Source: Saksenaea vasiformis B4078
Lineage: Eukaryota; Mucoromycota; Mucoromycetes; Mucorales; Saksenaeaceae
Length of the DNA stretch: 64,000 nucleotides
Direction of reading: 5' to 3'
NCBI GenBank assembly: GCA_000697055.1
Contig: JNDT01002297.1
Location: 124,001 to 188,000 of the forward strand
Position 1 is the stretch's first letter; every line of letters starts with the position of its first letter. Shown here one piece after another: positions 1 through 10,067 of the stretch. A model generated the notes under the pieces. That model made no database searches. It saw nothing but the letters and a program-made list of their open reading frames with translations, and had not been told where the DNA came from. The translations under genes were made by a program, and so were the position numbers.

Positions 1-1934
1 GAGCATCGCAGCTACATCGGATTAAATTTGATGATCGGAGGGTGCCCTACACTTGAGATTGCGGTAATGTTCGTAACAGGATGCAATTCATTGTTGTTTT
101 TGCGCCTTCAAGGATGACGAGATGTACTTGTATTTCGCGTATGCACCATTTCCGCGTTATGAGGAACTCCTTTTCTCTCGTTTGAAACAATTTTCCCGAG
201 GTGCACAAACGAACTGCTTTTAGAAGACTTGTGAGATGGAACAGGACGTCTTGTTTTGGAAGCATATGCATGGAAATACATATGTACGGGGATGCTGTAT
301 ATCTATGCGTTGTTTAATTCAGCTGTCAATAGTGCCAATTCTTTCTTTTGTGCGTTTCTTCATAACAACCATAGTTACCAGAATCTGAAATTGCTCACCG
401 TGTACACTAATGAGAGACGCATGAGCGTTCAAATTCTGTGAGATTAAACGCTACAGAACATGACAGAATGGCCAATGTTTGTTTTAATTGTAAGCCTAAT
501 CCTTGTAACATAAACAAGTCTAAGCCGAGGCAGATTCCTCCAAATGAAGTGTATATCGCGATCTCAAAAGAACATATCCCTACATCTCACATTTTTGAGG
601 TCGTTAAACTCTCAGCTTGCGGTTACGACAGAAGCATCTCCATGATTATACTATATTGTTTGCGCTGATAAAACAAATCGATCCCTTAGATTTTCGAATG
701 GAAGGACTGACTCGACGACAGTGACTCCCCTTTAATATATGAATCCGAATCTCATCTCTTCTTCCGGCAAATATGAAAATCTGTTTTTGTGTTTTATAAT
801 ATTCGTATATGCCTTGTACATGTTGACTGAACTGTATCTTTACGCTACTTTAAAGAAGTATTGCTTTCCGTAAGGGAATAGATTTACATTAAGGAAAAGT
901 CGACCACAGTTCATCAATTTATGAGCTCTTTCTTTTCAGAGGATAAAAGGAGTTGTACGAACCTGGCCTTCCATAGCCGGATTTTATTCGAGCAGCATGA
1001 ATTCATGGTTAGTAAATGAAATGATACTCGGACCTCATCTTACATACTCCGAGGGATGGTGCCACACATTCGAGGATGCCATATCACGCACTATTTCATG
1101 GCGCCTGGGCGCGGCCAATCTCATTGATAACGATCACAGTGATCATGAAGTGACACGTTCTCTAGTAATCTACTGTTGAAGATGAACGATGCCGAGCGTG
1201 GCAGTCATTCAAGCGGTGAATGACAGTTACATACGCAGCCGAGAGAGTTCGAGGTAAGGGACATACAGACCAAGCGACACATTAAAGGGCATGAGTAATC
1301 CTGTATATGGGTCAATCGAAATATATACCGGACGTCCATTGTAGCGGAACAAAAGTTGGCGAAAGAGTTCAATATTCCCTTCCCCCTAGCTACCCAACAC
1401 ATCCCGTTACCTGGAACATCTTTTCTGTTAAGTAACAAAACCAATCTCTAGAGCCCCTGGGAACCATAGGTGTCACAGGTTGATAATCGATATCAGAAAG
1501 CAAATTCCTCACGGCTATGGCTCTATCCCGTACTGTGTGCTGTAACAGATGCTCTAGCCCTGACGTCAATTAAAGTGCCCTAGTAATAATGACGCTTAGG
1601 GCATGTCTACGGTGCCCTGCGCCGAGTGTAGCAGCATGATCCTTAAAAGTTCCCGGTAGGACACCTACGTTCCTAGGAATATCAATCAATCTGACATGAA
1701 AATGTAATAATAATGCAAAGAATCGTAGCATCGCGTTAACGAAAAAAGAACCACTCCCCAAGACAAAGCTCATGTAAATCTAAGGCAGAGCACTTCCAAA
1801 CTGGCGCAGAACTGCACGTAAAACTTTGTATTGTAGTTCTTTGGAAGTGGCAACCATGACAAGCTAAAAAGGGCAAAAAGCCACAAATCCACTTCCGGAC
1901 AAATGCAGGTGTTGTATGGTCTCCCCTTTCAACG
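1..1934. other. intergenic region, no gene recognised
   Basis: Only short open frames without family resemblance are present. Two small sequence features were seen: a perfect 13-bp palindrome GATCACAGTGATC at 1132-1144, and a TGACGTCA (CRE-like) octamer at 1561-1568. An imperfect inverted repeat (CACTTCCAAA ... TTTGGAAGTG, about 1791-1852) lies just downstream of the gene ending at 1935. The octamer is too far from any recognised start to assign. Confidence 0.5.
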
Positions 1935-2445
1935 CTATAGGCCTACGTCTTCCATCCAACCTACTACTTGATTTAATGCCTCATTATCCCGACCTTTCTC
2001 ATGATCAATAAACCCATCGAGGAATGCAGGAGGGGAATGTTCAGACACCATAAAAATCGGGAAATGAGGTTCAAATTCGTGGGAAGCCATGTTTTCTGGT
2101 GGTGCGGGCGTGTCTTGGTGTTCAACTAATACCAGCGCTGATACTGGCTTGTTGGAAACATATTTTTGACAGATACGCCAGGCAATGCTACCATAACCAA
2201 TAAGAAGAGGCGGGAAAAAGGAGAAGTCCTGTGTCGCTTCGGCAAGATCTAAAGTGGACAAGGCTCGTTTTCTTTTGTGAACTTGTTAGCTCTCGCTCAC
2301 CTTTATAATGTTCATCCAGGGTGCTATTTTCCAGACGGATAGCTGTGGAATCATATCCTAAGTCACTCAGCCGATGCTGCCACGTGGTTGACCAACTAGA
2401 TGGAGCAGTAAATGGTTGATAAACTTGACTTTGCGTATGGTCCAT
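1935..2445 (-). CDS. small alpha/beta-hydrolase-like protein
   Basis: Two exons, 2445-2301 and 2248-1935, separated by a 52-bp GT...AG intron, give a 152-residue protein in closed phase. The N-terminal part (PFTAPSSWSTTWQHRLSDLGY) resembles the opening of alpha/beta-hydrolases in which a short loop precedes a helix. The middle has LLIGYGSIAWRICQKY followed by a beta-strand-like VSALVLVE, the arrangement of a hydrolase nucleophile elbow and the next strand. The usual G-x-S-x-G is not present in register (GYGSIA is seen), so catalytic activity is doubtful. The protein is shorter than classical hydrolases of about 250 residues or more. Family assignment rests on pattern resemblance only; a divergent or non-catalytic member is the likeliest reading. 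Confidence 0.55.
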
Positions 2446-2482
2446 CGCTTACTCTTTTGGCGCGTGCGTTTCGAGGAGTACG

Positions 2483-2725
2483 ATGGGAGTTGGTCGTTTT
2501 CTTTTTACCGATGCTGAAGCCGCTGCGGTGCTTACAGTAGCAATGGATCGCGTCAGCGGTCGAAGCATGGCAAAAAAGCGGAGAAGGAACGATAGCTTTC
2601 CCACTTCAGATTCAGACGAATTTTACAGGATTTCGCTTGCAATCTTGCGTCACTTTAAAGGCAACTTGACCTCCACTCCAAATGACCTTTTGTACGGGAT
2701 AGTAGTCCTTTTTACGTTGATCTGA
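2483..2725 (+). CDS. short hypothetical ORF, doubtful
   Basis: An 80-codon ATG frame starts only 37 bp from the divergent start at 2445. The protein has a basic patch (AKKRRRND) and no recognised domain. No convincing downstream exon was found, and the sequence becomes AT-rich after the stop. It could be a small protein, the first exon of an unrecognised gene, or chance. Nothing supports a function. Confidence 0.2.
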   Translation: MGVGRFLFTDAEAAAVLTVAMDRVSGRSMAKKRRRNDSFPTSDSDEFYRISLAILRHFKGNLTSTPNDLLYGIVVLFTLI

Positions 2726-3369
2726 TGCATTGTATTTGCGCGCGCTGTGCTTTTTCATGGTATGTTGCTTTTCCGAGACTGGCTCCGTTATCCGACACAG
2801 GAAACGTTCCGGTGCGATAGGTATTTAAAGGAAACGATCATTGCTTTTTTTCCATACATTGTATTCATCTTCAATTATCTGAGAAGTTGATTGCCGTTAT
2901 CAATCCAATGTATGGCAAACTATCTGGTGAACTAAAATACACAGACATTGAAGAGGCGCGAAGGCTATCTAACCTTAGCATGAATTCAGGATGATTAAAC
3001 ATTATATGCAATGCTTTCAATAAGTGTAATATTTATGGCAACAGCGATGACTGCTCGCATCATGTATTAATAAGGCGCATAAGCCTTTGAAATAGGTATG
3101 TCAAAGCACGGGCGACAGGTTAGGAAGCGTTTACTGACGAATCGATGAGCGTTCACACGGTAGTTACGGCTGTGATTCAACAAGGACAACGACCAGTAAT
3201 GCTTATTCAGCCACGCATAATTTTAACTGCTCTACATAACGGGGAACGTCTGGAATTCATGGTGCTTGTAAGTAGCAAACAAATCGAATGTTAACTTCCA
3301 ACTTTTTTTATCCATTCATCCTGATTTATTATGTTAATACTATCTATTGAACAAATGCTTACGCTAATC

Positions 3370-3509
3370 TATATAAATTTTGCGTCCATGAGGAGCCACT
3401 TTTACGCTAAAAAAAGAATCAAGTATGCGTTCGTTAATACATAAGTTGGCAACAAATTCATACACTACTTACATCAACGCAGCCCCTCGATGGACGCGAA
3501 ATTTATATA
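3370..3509. mobile_element. MITE-like element with ~28-bp terminal inverted repeats
   Basis: The left end (3370-3397) reads TATATAAATTTTGCGTCCAT followed by GAGGAGC. The reverse complement of the right end (3482-3509) reads TATATAAATTTCGCGTCCAT followed by CGAGGGGC. The arms match at about 19 of the first 20 positions and more loosely beyond. The interior of about 85 bp has no coding capacity. The size, paired termini and TA at the edges fit a TA-targeting miniature inverted-repeat transposable element (Tc1/mariner-type non-autonomous); that class is inference. Single-ended relatives of the terminus occur at 16307-16328 (ATGGATGCGAAATTTATTTA) and near 25949 (TTTTGCGTCCACTGGG). Confidence 0.55.
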
Positions 3510-3654
3510 CACAGCATAAAAATTTGTTCATGGTTTGTAAATGGAATAATACTTGATGTCATTTTTACTTACCCCCGAAGGGCAATCCCACACTTTTGCA
3601 GGTGCCGCACCTCGCACCATTTTAGTGGGGGTGGGAGAAGAGATGCGTGGCTTC

Positions 3655-3919
3655 ATGGAGCGGCCAATTTCATGGTTTAACGACCAATGGTCTAAACAAT
3701 CGATCAAAATCCATGAGTTTCCGTGTGTATAATCAACCCAGTACATACCGGGGACGTTTCATGTGGGAAACGGAGCCAAAGAAAAAAAAAGGATTCATGT
3801 GTCCCTTTAAACACGGTTACTCTACGCGTTCCCATTGGTTCGTTGGGGAACCTATTGCAATGGACCAGCGCAATACATCTTTGATGTATAAGTAACGGTA
3901 CCTGAGACTCTGCGCAAAA
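3655..3919 (+). repeat. diverged interspersed repeat, copy A
   Basis: This stretch aligns by eye with the reverse complement of about 58980-59215. Shared blocks in order include CTAAACAAT, GATCAAAA, CATGAGT, GTACATACCGGGGA, GGAGCCAAAGAAA, GATTCATG, GTCCCTTTA, CGTTGGGGAAC, ATTGCAATGGACCAGCGCAA (one difference) and GGTACCTGA..CTCTGCGCAAA. The identity looks roughly 70-80% with small gaps (an estimate by eye). No intact reading frame spans it, so it is probably an old transposon-derived repeat. Confidence 0.65.
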
Positions 3920-4135
3920 GGCCTCGGTTACCCGCTGCAAGATCGATTTGGTACCAACGCAAAGTAGTATTTAGATGACGCAAATGGGTATTCAAAATCC
4001 TGTATTTCTGATCACGATTAGCGCGAATTTAGGATGGATGGACCTACAAAGTCCATTAACGTTCCGTCTCAATTTGAAGTAGAACACTATGGAACCAAAT
4101 AAATAAATTTTCGACAATGTAAAAAATCTAGTTCT

Positions 4136-4141
4136 TTTATT
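4136..4141 (-). terminator. polyadenylation signal of PEP carboxykinase gene
   Basis: On the minus strand this reads AATAAA, about 137 bp past the stop codon of the PEP carboxykinase gene. It is the nearest canonical hexamer in the right orientation, so it is a plausible but unproven cleavage signal. Confidence 0.45.
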
Positions 4142-4277
4142 ACATTCAGGTTTGCGACTATTGTGGTTTGAAAGGGCAGGTCAAAAAGGGAATCATTTAA
4201 GGGAAGATCGAAAGCGTTGACATGATTTTTTTTTGTGTATGCTAATGCTAATGGAGGAATGAAGAGATAATGAGGCT

Positions 4278-6048
4278 TTAGACCTTGGGACCAGCAGCGA
4301 GGGTTTCGGGAGCAGCCTGGTCTTCGTAGGTCTTGAAGTTCTCCTTGAACATCGTGGCAACATTGGCAAGAGACTTGTTGAATTCCTCGGGGGTACCTTC
4401 CCAGAACTTGCGAGGGTTCAACAGATCATCAGGAACGTTGGAAACCTTCTTGGGGATCTGGAGGTTGAAGACGTCGTAGTTCTCAAATTCAGCCTTTGCC
4501 AATTCACCGCTGTGGATAGCATCCAAGATAGCACGAGTGAACTTGAGAGGACAACGCTTGCCACCGTTGGCAGCGCCAGCACCGACCCAGCCGGTGTTGA
4601 TCAACCAAGCGTCAGCCTTGTGTTGAGACATCTTCTCAGCGAGCATAGAAGCATAGCGTTGAGGATGGAGGACCAAGAAAGGAGCACCGAAGCAAGCAGA
4701 GAAAGTGGCCTGGGGCTCAACAATGCCATCTTCAGTACCGGGCACCTTAGTCGTGTAACCGGAAATGAAGTGGTACATGGCCTGTTCAGGTGTCAGCTTG
4801 GACACAGGGGGGATAACACCGAAGGCATCACAAGTCAACAAGATAATGTTCTTGGGATGGCCGCCAACACAGGGAATCTTAGCATTGGGGATGTGGTCTA
4901 CAGCCTTCATAAGTTCTCTTTTCCTTTTCCTCCGTATTTAATTTCAAATAACTTACAGATGGGGTAAGCGCAGCGGGTGTTTTCAGTCAAGAAATCGTCG
5001 GAGTAGTCGACAACACGAGTTTCTTCATCCAACACAACGTTCTCCAAAATAGAGCCGAAGCGGATAGCGTTGAAAATATCAGGTTCCTTCTCAGCAGAGA
5101 GATCGATACACTTGGCATAACAGCCACCTTCGATGTTGAACACACCATCGTTGGACCAGCAGTGTTCATCATCACCGATCAAGTTACGCTTGGGATCAGC
5201 ACTGAGGGTAGTCTTGCCAGTACCGGAAAGACCAAAGAAGAGGGAGACATCACCATTAGGTCCCTCGTTGGCAGACGAATGAAGAGAAAGAACACCAGCC
5301 TTGGGCATCAAATAATGCATAACGGTGAAGATCTAATCATTCCCCATTAAGCAACTGATCACCTAATCCCCAAAATACTACTTACACCCTTCTTCATTTC
5401 ACCAGCGTATTCAGAGCCGAGAATGACCATTTCGGCGCGCTTGAAGTTGATCGAGACAGATGTGGTGGAGGTCATGCCGGTTGTGTAGCGGTTGGCAGGG
5501 AACTCACCAGCGTTGAAAATGGTGAAGTCAGGAGTACCAAAGTTCTCGAGTTCTTCTTCGGTAGGGCGAATCAACATGTTGCGCATGAACAAAAGATGGT
5601 AGGCACGGGAAGCAACCACACGGACCTTGATGCGGTACTTGGGATCCCAGCCAGCGAAACCATCGAAAACGTAAAGACGAGGACGAGTGTTGAGGTAATC
5701 AATCGCACGTTCACGGTTGATCAAGAACACCTTCTCGCTAATAGGGCTGTTGACAGGACCCCACCAGATATCCTTGTTGGAAGTCTCTTCCTCAACAATG
5801 CGCTTGTCCTTGGGCGAACGACCAGTCTTCTTTCCAGAGTAGGCACAAAGAGCACCAGCTGAGGAGATAACAGTACCATGTTCGTAGGTCAGGGCTTCCT
5901 CATAGAGGACAGCGACAGAGGGGTTGCGCTTGATAGTGACCTTGTCGTAGTCAATACCAGCGACTTCGTGCAATTCTTCTTCGACTTTGCTGCGAACAGA
6001 GCTGGAGCTGCTGGGACGGCCAAAGGGAGATTGAGGTCTGGGAGACAT
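4278..6048 (-). CDS. PCK1: phosphoenolpyruvate carboxykinase (ATP)
   Basis: Catalyses ATP-dependent conversion of oxaloacetate to phosphoenolpyruvate and CO2, the first committed step of cytosolic gluconeogenesis. Three exons (6048-5386, 5332-4957, 4897-4278) join in phase to 552 residues, the usual size of fungal ATP-PCK. Visible motifs are the P-loop [13 protein letters not shown] (about residues 255-267), the substrate/kinase-1a region around YAGEMKKG, the [13 protein letters not shown] block, and the conserved CAYPI...IPNAKIPC segment restored by the second splice. The C-terminal region TWLINTGW-type motif is seen as [10 protein letters not shown]. The N-terminal serine/proline-rich extension ([16 protein letters not shown]) is a candidate phosphorylation region. 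Start: first ATG of the continuous exon, with a TATA box 65 bp upstream. Expected to be glucose-repressed, as in other fungi. Identification is secure. Confidence 0.97.
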
Positions 6049-6112
6049 TGTTGTTGGAGGAAGCGTGTGGATAAACGAGATGTTGAATCGAAAAGAATTT
6101 CATTCAGCGGCC

Positions 6113-6120
6113 CTTATATA
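6113..6120 (-). promoter_or_regulatory. TATA box of PEP carboxykinase gene
   Basis: The minus strand reads TATATAAG, 65 bp upstream of the PCK1 start codon, the normal spacing for a strong regulated fungal promoter. Farther upstream are a CTCCGCGGAG palindrome (about 6235-6244) and a GGGGCCCC block (about 6206-6213) that could bind zinc-finger regulators; their function is inference. Confidence 0.6.
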
Positions 6121-8825
6121 CACTTTCTGTGAGAGCACATGCAATGGCTAACCTCGGAAGCGGGAGCTGACGGGGTTCATCGATTTTCGTCGCGGCTCTA
6201 TTTCGGGGCCCCACACATGGTTTCTTCGTCATTCTCCGCGGAGAGACACGGTCGGAGCATGACGGATACTGCTCTTCCGACATTTCCCTAAATCGTCCCA
6301 TATATGGCAGGTCCTGGCCTTGCTGCCCGTGCCATGTGAATTAGGGAGATCGAGGCTTTTTCTTCTTTTCTGCCTCTTTCTGAAAGGTCTGTACCAAGAA
6401 AAAGGGGTAGGAATTAGAGATTGGGTGAATATCTGCAGTTCCTGTTGGTCTGGATCGTGGGAAATTTGACGTGACTTGTTTTCAGTAAGAAAACAATGGG
6501 CGATCCTTTTGTGGATGGCCGAGGAAACAGCCCGTACGTTTATTCAAGGTGGTACCACCGTGTCTCTCTCAGTGTGCTGGCTCGAACCATGGACATCCGG
6601 AACCCTGACGAAAACCCTCTTCACGTGTGTGATCGCAGCCGACCCTCTTCGACGGGCCCGTGATACTGCTACCGGGGACGAATACTGTGATTGGTCCCGC
6701 GCTTAAACCAAAAAAAGACTAGCGTCTAATTTTAGCCGTACGTGGTACCTCAAGAGCGAAACCAGGGCAACGTACCATCATGATTCAAAAACTATGGCTC
6801 CGCTTTCCATGGAAGAGGACTCGCATTCTATTCATAATGAGTGCTGTAAACAAAGTCATTGATCATTGAGACTTTGCTCATCATGTAGTGTAGTGTTTGT
6901 TTGTCTTTTATGTTTTTCATTTCTACCATAATGGGATGTGGTCTGTGTGTCTAACGATCATTCCCCAGGCAAACCCACGCGCAAAAATGCGTAAGCTCCG
7001 TTCGTTTTTCTCAATATCTGATGTCATTCATTAATCTCCATCGATCAGATATCTTTTCACGTACGCTTTTTCCTCTAATGAGAGACCCGCCTATTTATTC
7101 TTTCTTATGAATAAAGGTTTTGACAGCAAGTTATTATAATTTTGGGGTTTGATCGGCTAAGTTCCTCGTACCAGCGCGAAGAAAGTGGTTCCTCGGAAGA
7201 CCTTTGAAAAAAATTGCACCCATTTATTGCGGTACCAATCACCATGCAGAATAGCTGCACAGTAAGCAGCATTTCATCTTCAGCCACACCACGACAATTG
7301 GCTGGTTTCGTGAAGAGAAACGGGGAATTACACTACTTTTAAGAGCCCGGGAGGGAATCAACTGCTTGACGCGAGTACATTGAAAATTCGCTCAAAACAT
7401 AAAGGGCCTTACTTTTGCAAATACTCTTACTACATCATTGAATATAATATATATATCTGATCGTTTGCGAGCGCTTGTATGAGTTTGAAAAGTACTGAGA
7501 CTAGAACGAGCAGCTGGTTTACAAGGAACATTTTGTTAGAGACTCCGCTTCTCCTCGGAGATTGTGTTTACTTCGGTAGATCTCTATGGTCATGCTCTTC
7601 ATTAATGCAGTAGAAGGAATGAATATACGAGACTTGCATCGACGGAGCGAATTCTGTAATTGCCAGCAGATCCAGCAAAACTCGTAAGGCTGAGCTGGGC
7701 TTGACAAGGCAAAAAGTGCATGACCAAGGAAATACTACCGACTCGACTGATGCAGCGGAACAGGGATTGCTTAATGTTGTTCTATCCGTTTCGTGAAAAG
7801 ACACCGGCATTAAAAGCTAGTCAGCAATGCTAAGCATTGAAGCCGCATGAGATCTTATCAATATAACTTCATTGTTCAAGAAAGGTGTGTTAAAGGTCTA
7901 TTGTGTATGGTTTCATGTCAATAATACATTTACCCATAATAAACAATAACGTGCCTCATAAAAGAATAGATTATCAGATCAACATTAACTGAGAATGATC
8001 CCATAAATAGCTTATTCGAAACAAAAGAATTAGAAGAGATTTTCTAGTGTACGGCAAGAAGACATCTAGCCCACATCTTGCTCATCGTGGCAAAAAGAAA
8101 TAATGCTTGGCATACAAGTCCTGCCATGACTCATTTCCTTCAGTAATGTTACATGAGTCGCACTTTTATGGTATAGCCACCTTCATTCGTCAGCTTCAGG
8201 TGGTTGCAATGACAACATTCAACGTCCGCTTTGCTGATGACATTTTCAGTCAATCTGTTGGAAGTGCTTTGCTTGAAACACAACCTAAAGATATCGGTAG
8301 TCTATATTGATCACATTCAACGTTGCATTAACTTCTGACCTCCTTTTGCAAGAACTGACGCGCATAAACGGTATATATAATGAGTGCATTAAAATGGTAC
8401 TTCCCCCATTGCCAACTACAAATTCATTTGCCTTCTCTGTCTGCAATGGGGATTGTAGCATCCAGAAGATGGGCATTAATATATTCATCACCGATAAGGC
8501 AAATCCATTTTGTATTGCTGCTAAGAAGCGGTTTCATCATATCGGACATTGTAAGGCCCCCAGATTCCCGTTGTTACACGGGTTTGAGTTGTTGACATGT
8601 GCTTCTGTCGGAATGGGAGAATCTTCCTCACGTCCCGAGGCTTCTTTCTGTAGACGTTTCCGTCAACCAAAAGTCGCCCACCCAGAAAGATTATGCAAGA
8701 TCGGTTCGGGGAGTTTTTGTTTCCCAATGCAGAAGTGAAACATATCGTTTCGCTTTCCTCGGCAAAAAAAAAAAAAAGGGATTAAAGAACGCCAGGATAA
8801 AAAATTCCTACTCTGACGATCTTTT
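6121..8825. other. long intergenic region
   Basis: The PCK1 promoter occupies the left part. The stretch 6480-6700 is notably GC-rich and contains a 56-codon ATG frame (from 6497) with no homology that I recognise. The remainder is AT-rich with homopolymer tracts, including A13 at about 8764-8776 just before the ILV6 gene. No RNA gene was recognised. Confidence 0.45.
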
Positions 8826-9844
8826 ATGCGTACTTCCCAAACCTTATGGAGAACCTATTGTCGCTTATTAAGTAATCCAACGGGTTATTCACGGCAACAG
8901 CTACGGAGCATGTCCACACGAGGACCGATCTCTTCGATTTCCGGACTGGCATTTAAAGACGATGTGCGGCAGCGTCGCTTTGGACCCGTCTCCAGGATTC
9001 CATCACCTTCAGCCGAAGAAGCTGTGTCTAATATTTTATATAATACCCCAGGCCCAACAGATGAGCCTGAGAAACGTCATGTGCTGGGTTGTCTTGTTCA
9101 AAATGAACCAGGAGTCTTGAGTCGCGTATCTGGAGTGCTGGCTGCTAGAAATTTCAACATCGAATCGCTCGTCGTAGCCAATACAGAAGTGCCTGATCTC
9201 AGTCGGATGACTATTGTTTTTAATGGAAAGGACGTGCAAATTGAACAAGCGAGGCGTCAGCTCGAAGATTTGGTACAGAAACAATATACAGACGCATTTT
9301 TAACATGATGAATAGGTGCCTGTGTGGGCTGTGTTGGATTATACTGCTACAAAATTAGTTGAACGAGAACTTTTGTTAATCAGAATATCTATCTTGGGTC
9401 CTGAACATCTTCATGAACAACTGCCAACAGCTAAACGAAGGAAAAAGGCGAAACTCGAGGATGATAACCTGACCAATCAGATGACGGAATCTCCGTCCAA
9501 GACACTACGTGATACATTTGACTACCTACGAGATGTAACGGATTTGACTCGACTATTCCGCGGGAAGATCGTGGATGTGTCTTCAGATTCAATTGTTGCA
9601 GAACTATGCGCTAAACCTAGCCGTATTACATCTTTTATGAAGCTTTGCAAGCCATTCGGCATCCTGGAAGCATCCAGAACAGGTAAGGTAGAATAACATG
9701 ACGATGTTATGAGTTAAACTGTGTATGTAAGGTGTCATGGCTATGCCACGATCACCCGTCAATGAACCGTATACGCCTCAGACCGAACATTCTTACGAGG
9801 AGCACGACACCTCCATTGACGCAACGAAGCTTCCCCCGGGGTGA
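8826..9844 (+). CDS. ILV6: acetolactate synthase regulatory (small) subunit, mitochondrial
   Basis: Regulatory partner of acetolactate (acetohydroxyacid) synthase, the first shared step of valine, leucine and isoleucine synthesis in mitochondria; the subunit activates the catalytic chain and confers valine feedback. Three exons (8826-9272, 9316-9682, 9732-9844; introns 43 and 49 bp) give 308 residues. The N-terminus is basic and Ser/Arg-rich without acids (about residues 1-33), a mitochondrial presequence. An ACT domain follows from about residue 83 (KRHVLGCLVQNEPGVLSRVS, then NFNIESLVV). The second half holds the family blocks VPVWAVLDYT, KRELL-like VERELLLIRISILG, and GRVVDI-like GKIVDVSSDSIVAELCAKPSRI, ending MAMPRSPV...TKLPPG as in other fungi. 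Both splice joins restore conserved sequence. Secure. Confidence 0.95.
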
Positions 9845-9890
9845 CCATGCAAGACCTTTCTTTTTACCGTCAGTTAATGTTTCTTTTTAT

Positions 9891-9896
9891 AATAAA
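9891..9896 (+). terminator. polyadenylation signal of ILV6
   Basis: AATAAA lies 47 bp past the ILV6 stop codon, preceded by a T-rich run. It fits a short fungal 3' UTR, with only about 170 bp before the next gene starts. Confidence 0.5.
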
Positions 9897-10067
9897 GCCT
9901 ATTTCTAGGAAGCTATTCGAGCTCAAGCTGATCTGTGCAACTTTAAACCATGTGCCCTTGGATGAAATCCCAAAAACATTTTTGTGCTGAGTGGGTTGCA
10001 AAATAGTCACTACTGTAGAATCTCCGATGCTGAGGTTTCGTGCATAACCACTCGTCTTCAGTAACTT

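Larger units (their letters stand above)
2726..4135. other. gene-poor region with repeats
   Basis: No coding sequence was recognised. The stretch contains a miniature inverted-repeat element (3370-3509) and a diverged interspersed repeat (about 3655-3919), each listed separately. The rest is AT-rich and featureless to my reading, ending in the 3' region of the PEP carboxykinase gene. Confidence 0.5.

Noticed and set aside
4512..4967. 151-codon plus-strand frame opposite PCK1
   Set aside because: It is antisense to conserved PCK1 exons and crosses a PCK1 intron; a shadow frame.
6497..6664. 56-codon ATG frame in a GC-rich patch upstream of PCK1
   Set aside because: Codon use is reasonable, but it is too short, matches no family I know, and lies in the PCK1 upstream region; left inside the intergenic entry.
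8307..8738. 143-codon open frame upstream of ILV6
   Set aside because: No domain, signal or splice partner recognised; composition (mixed Cys, Ile, Phe) looks like random translation of AT-rich DNA, and the frame also overlaps a long frame on the other strand.
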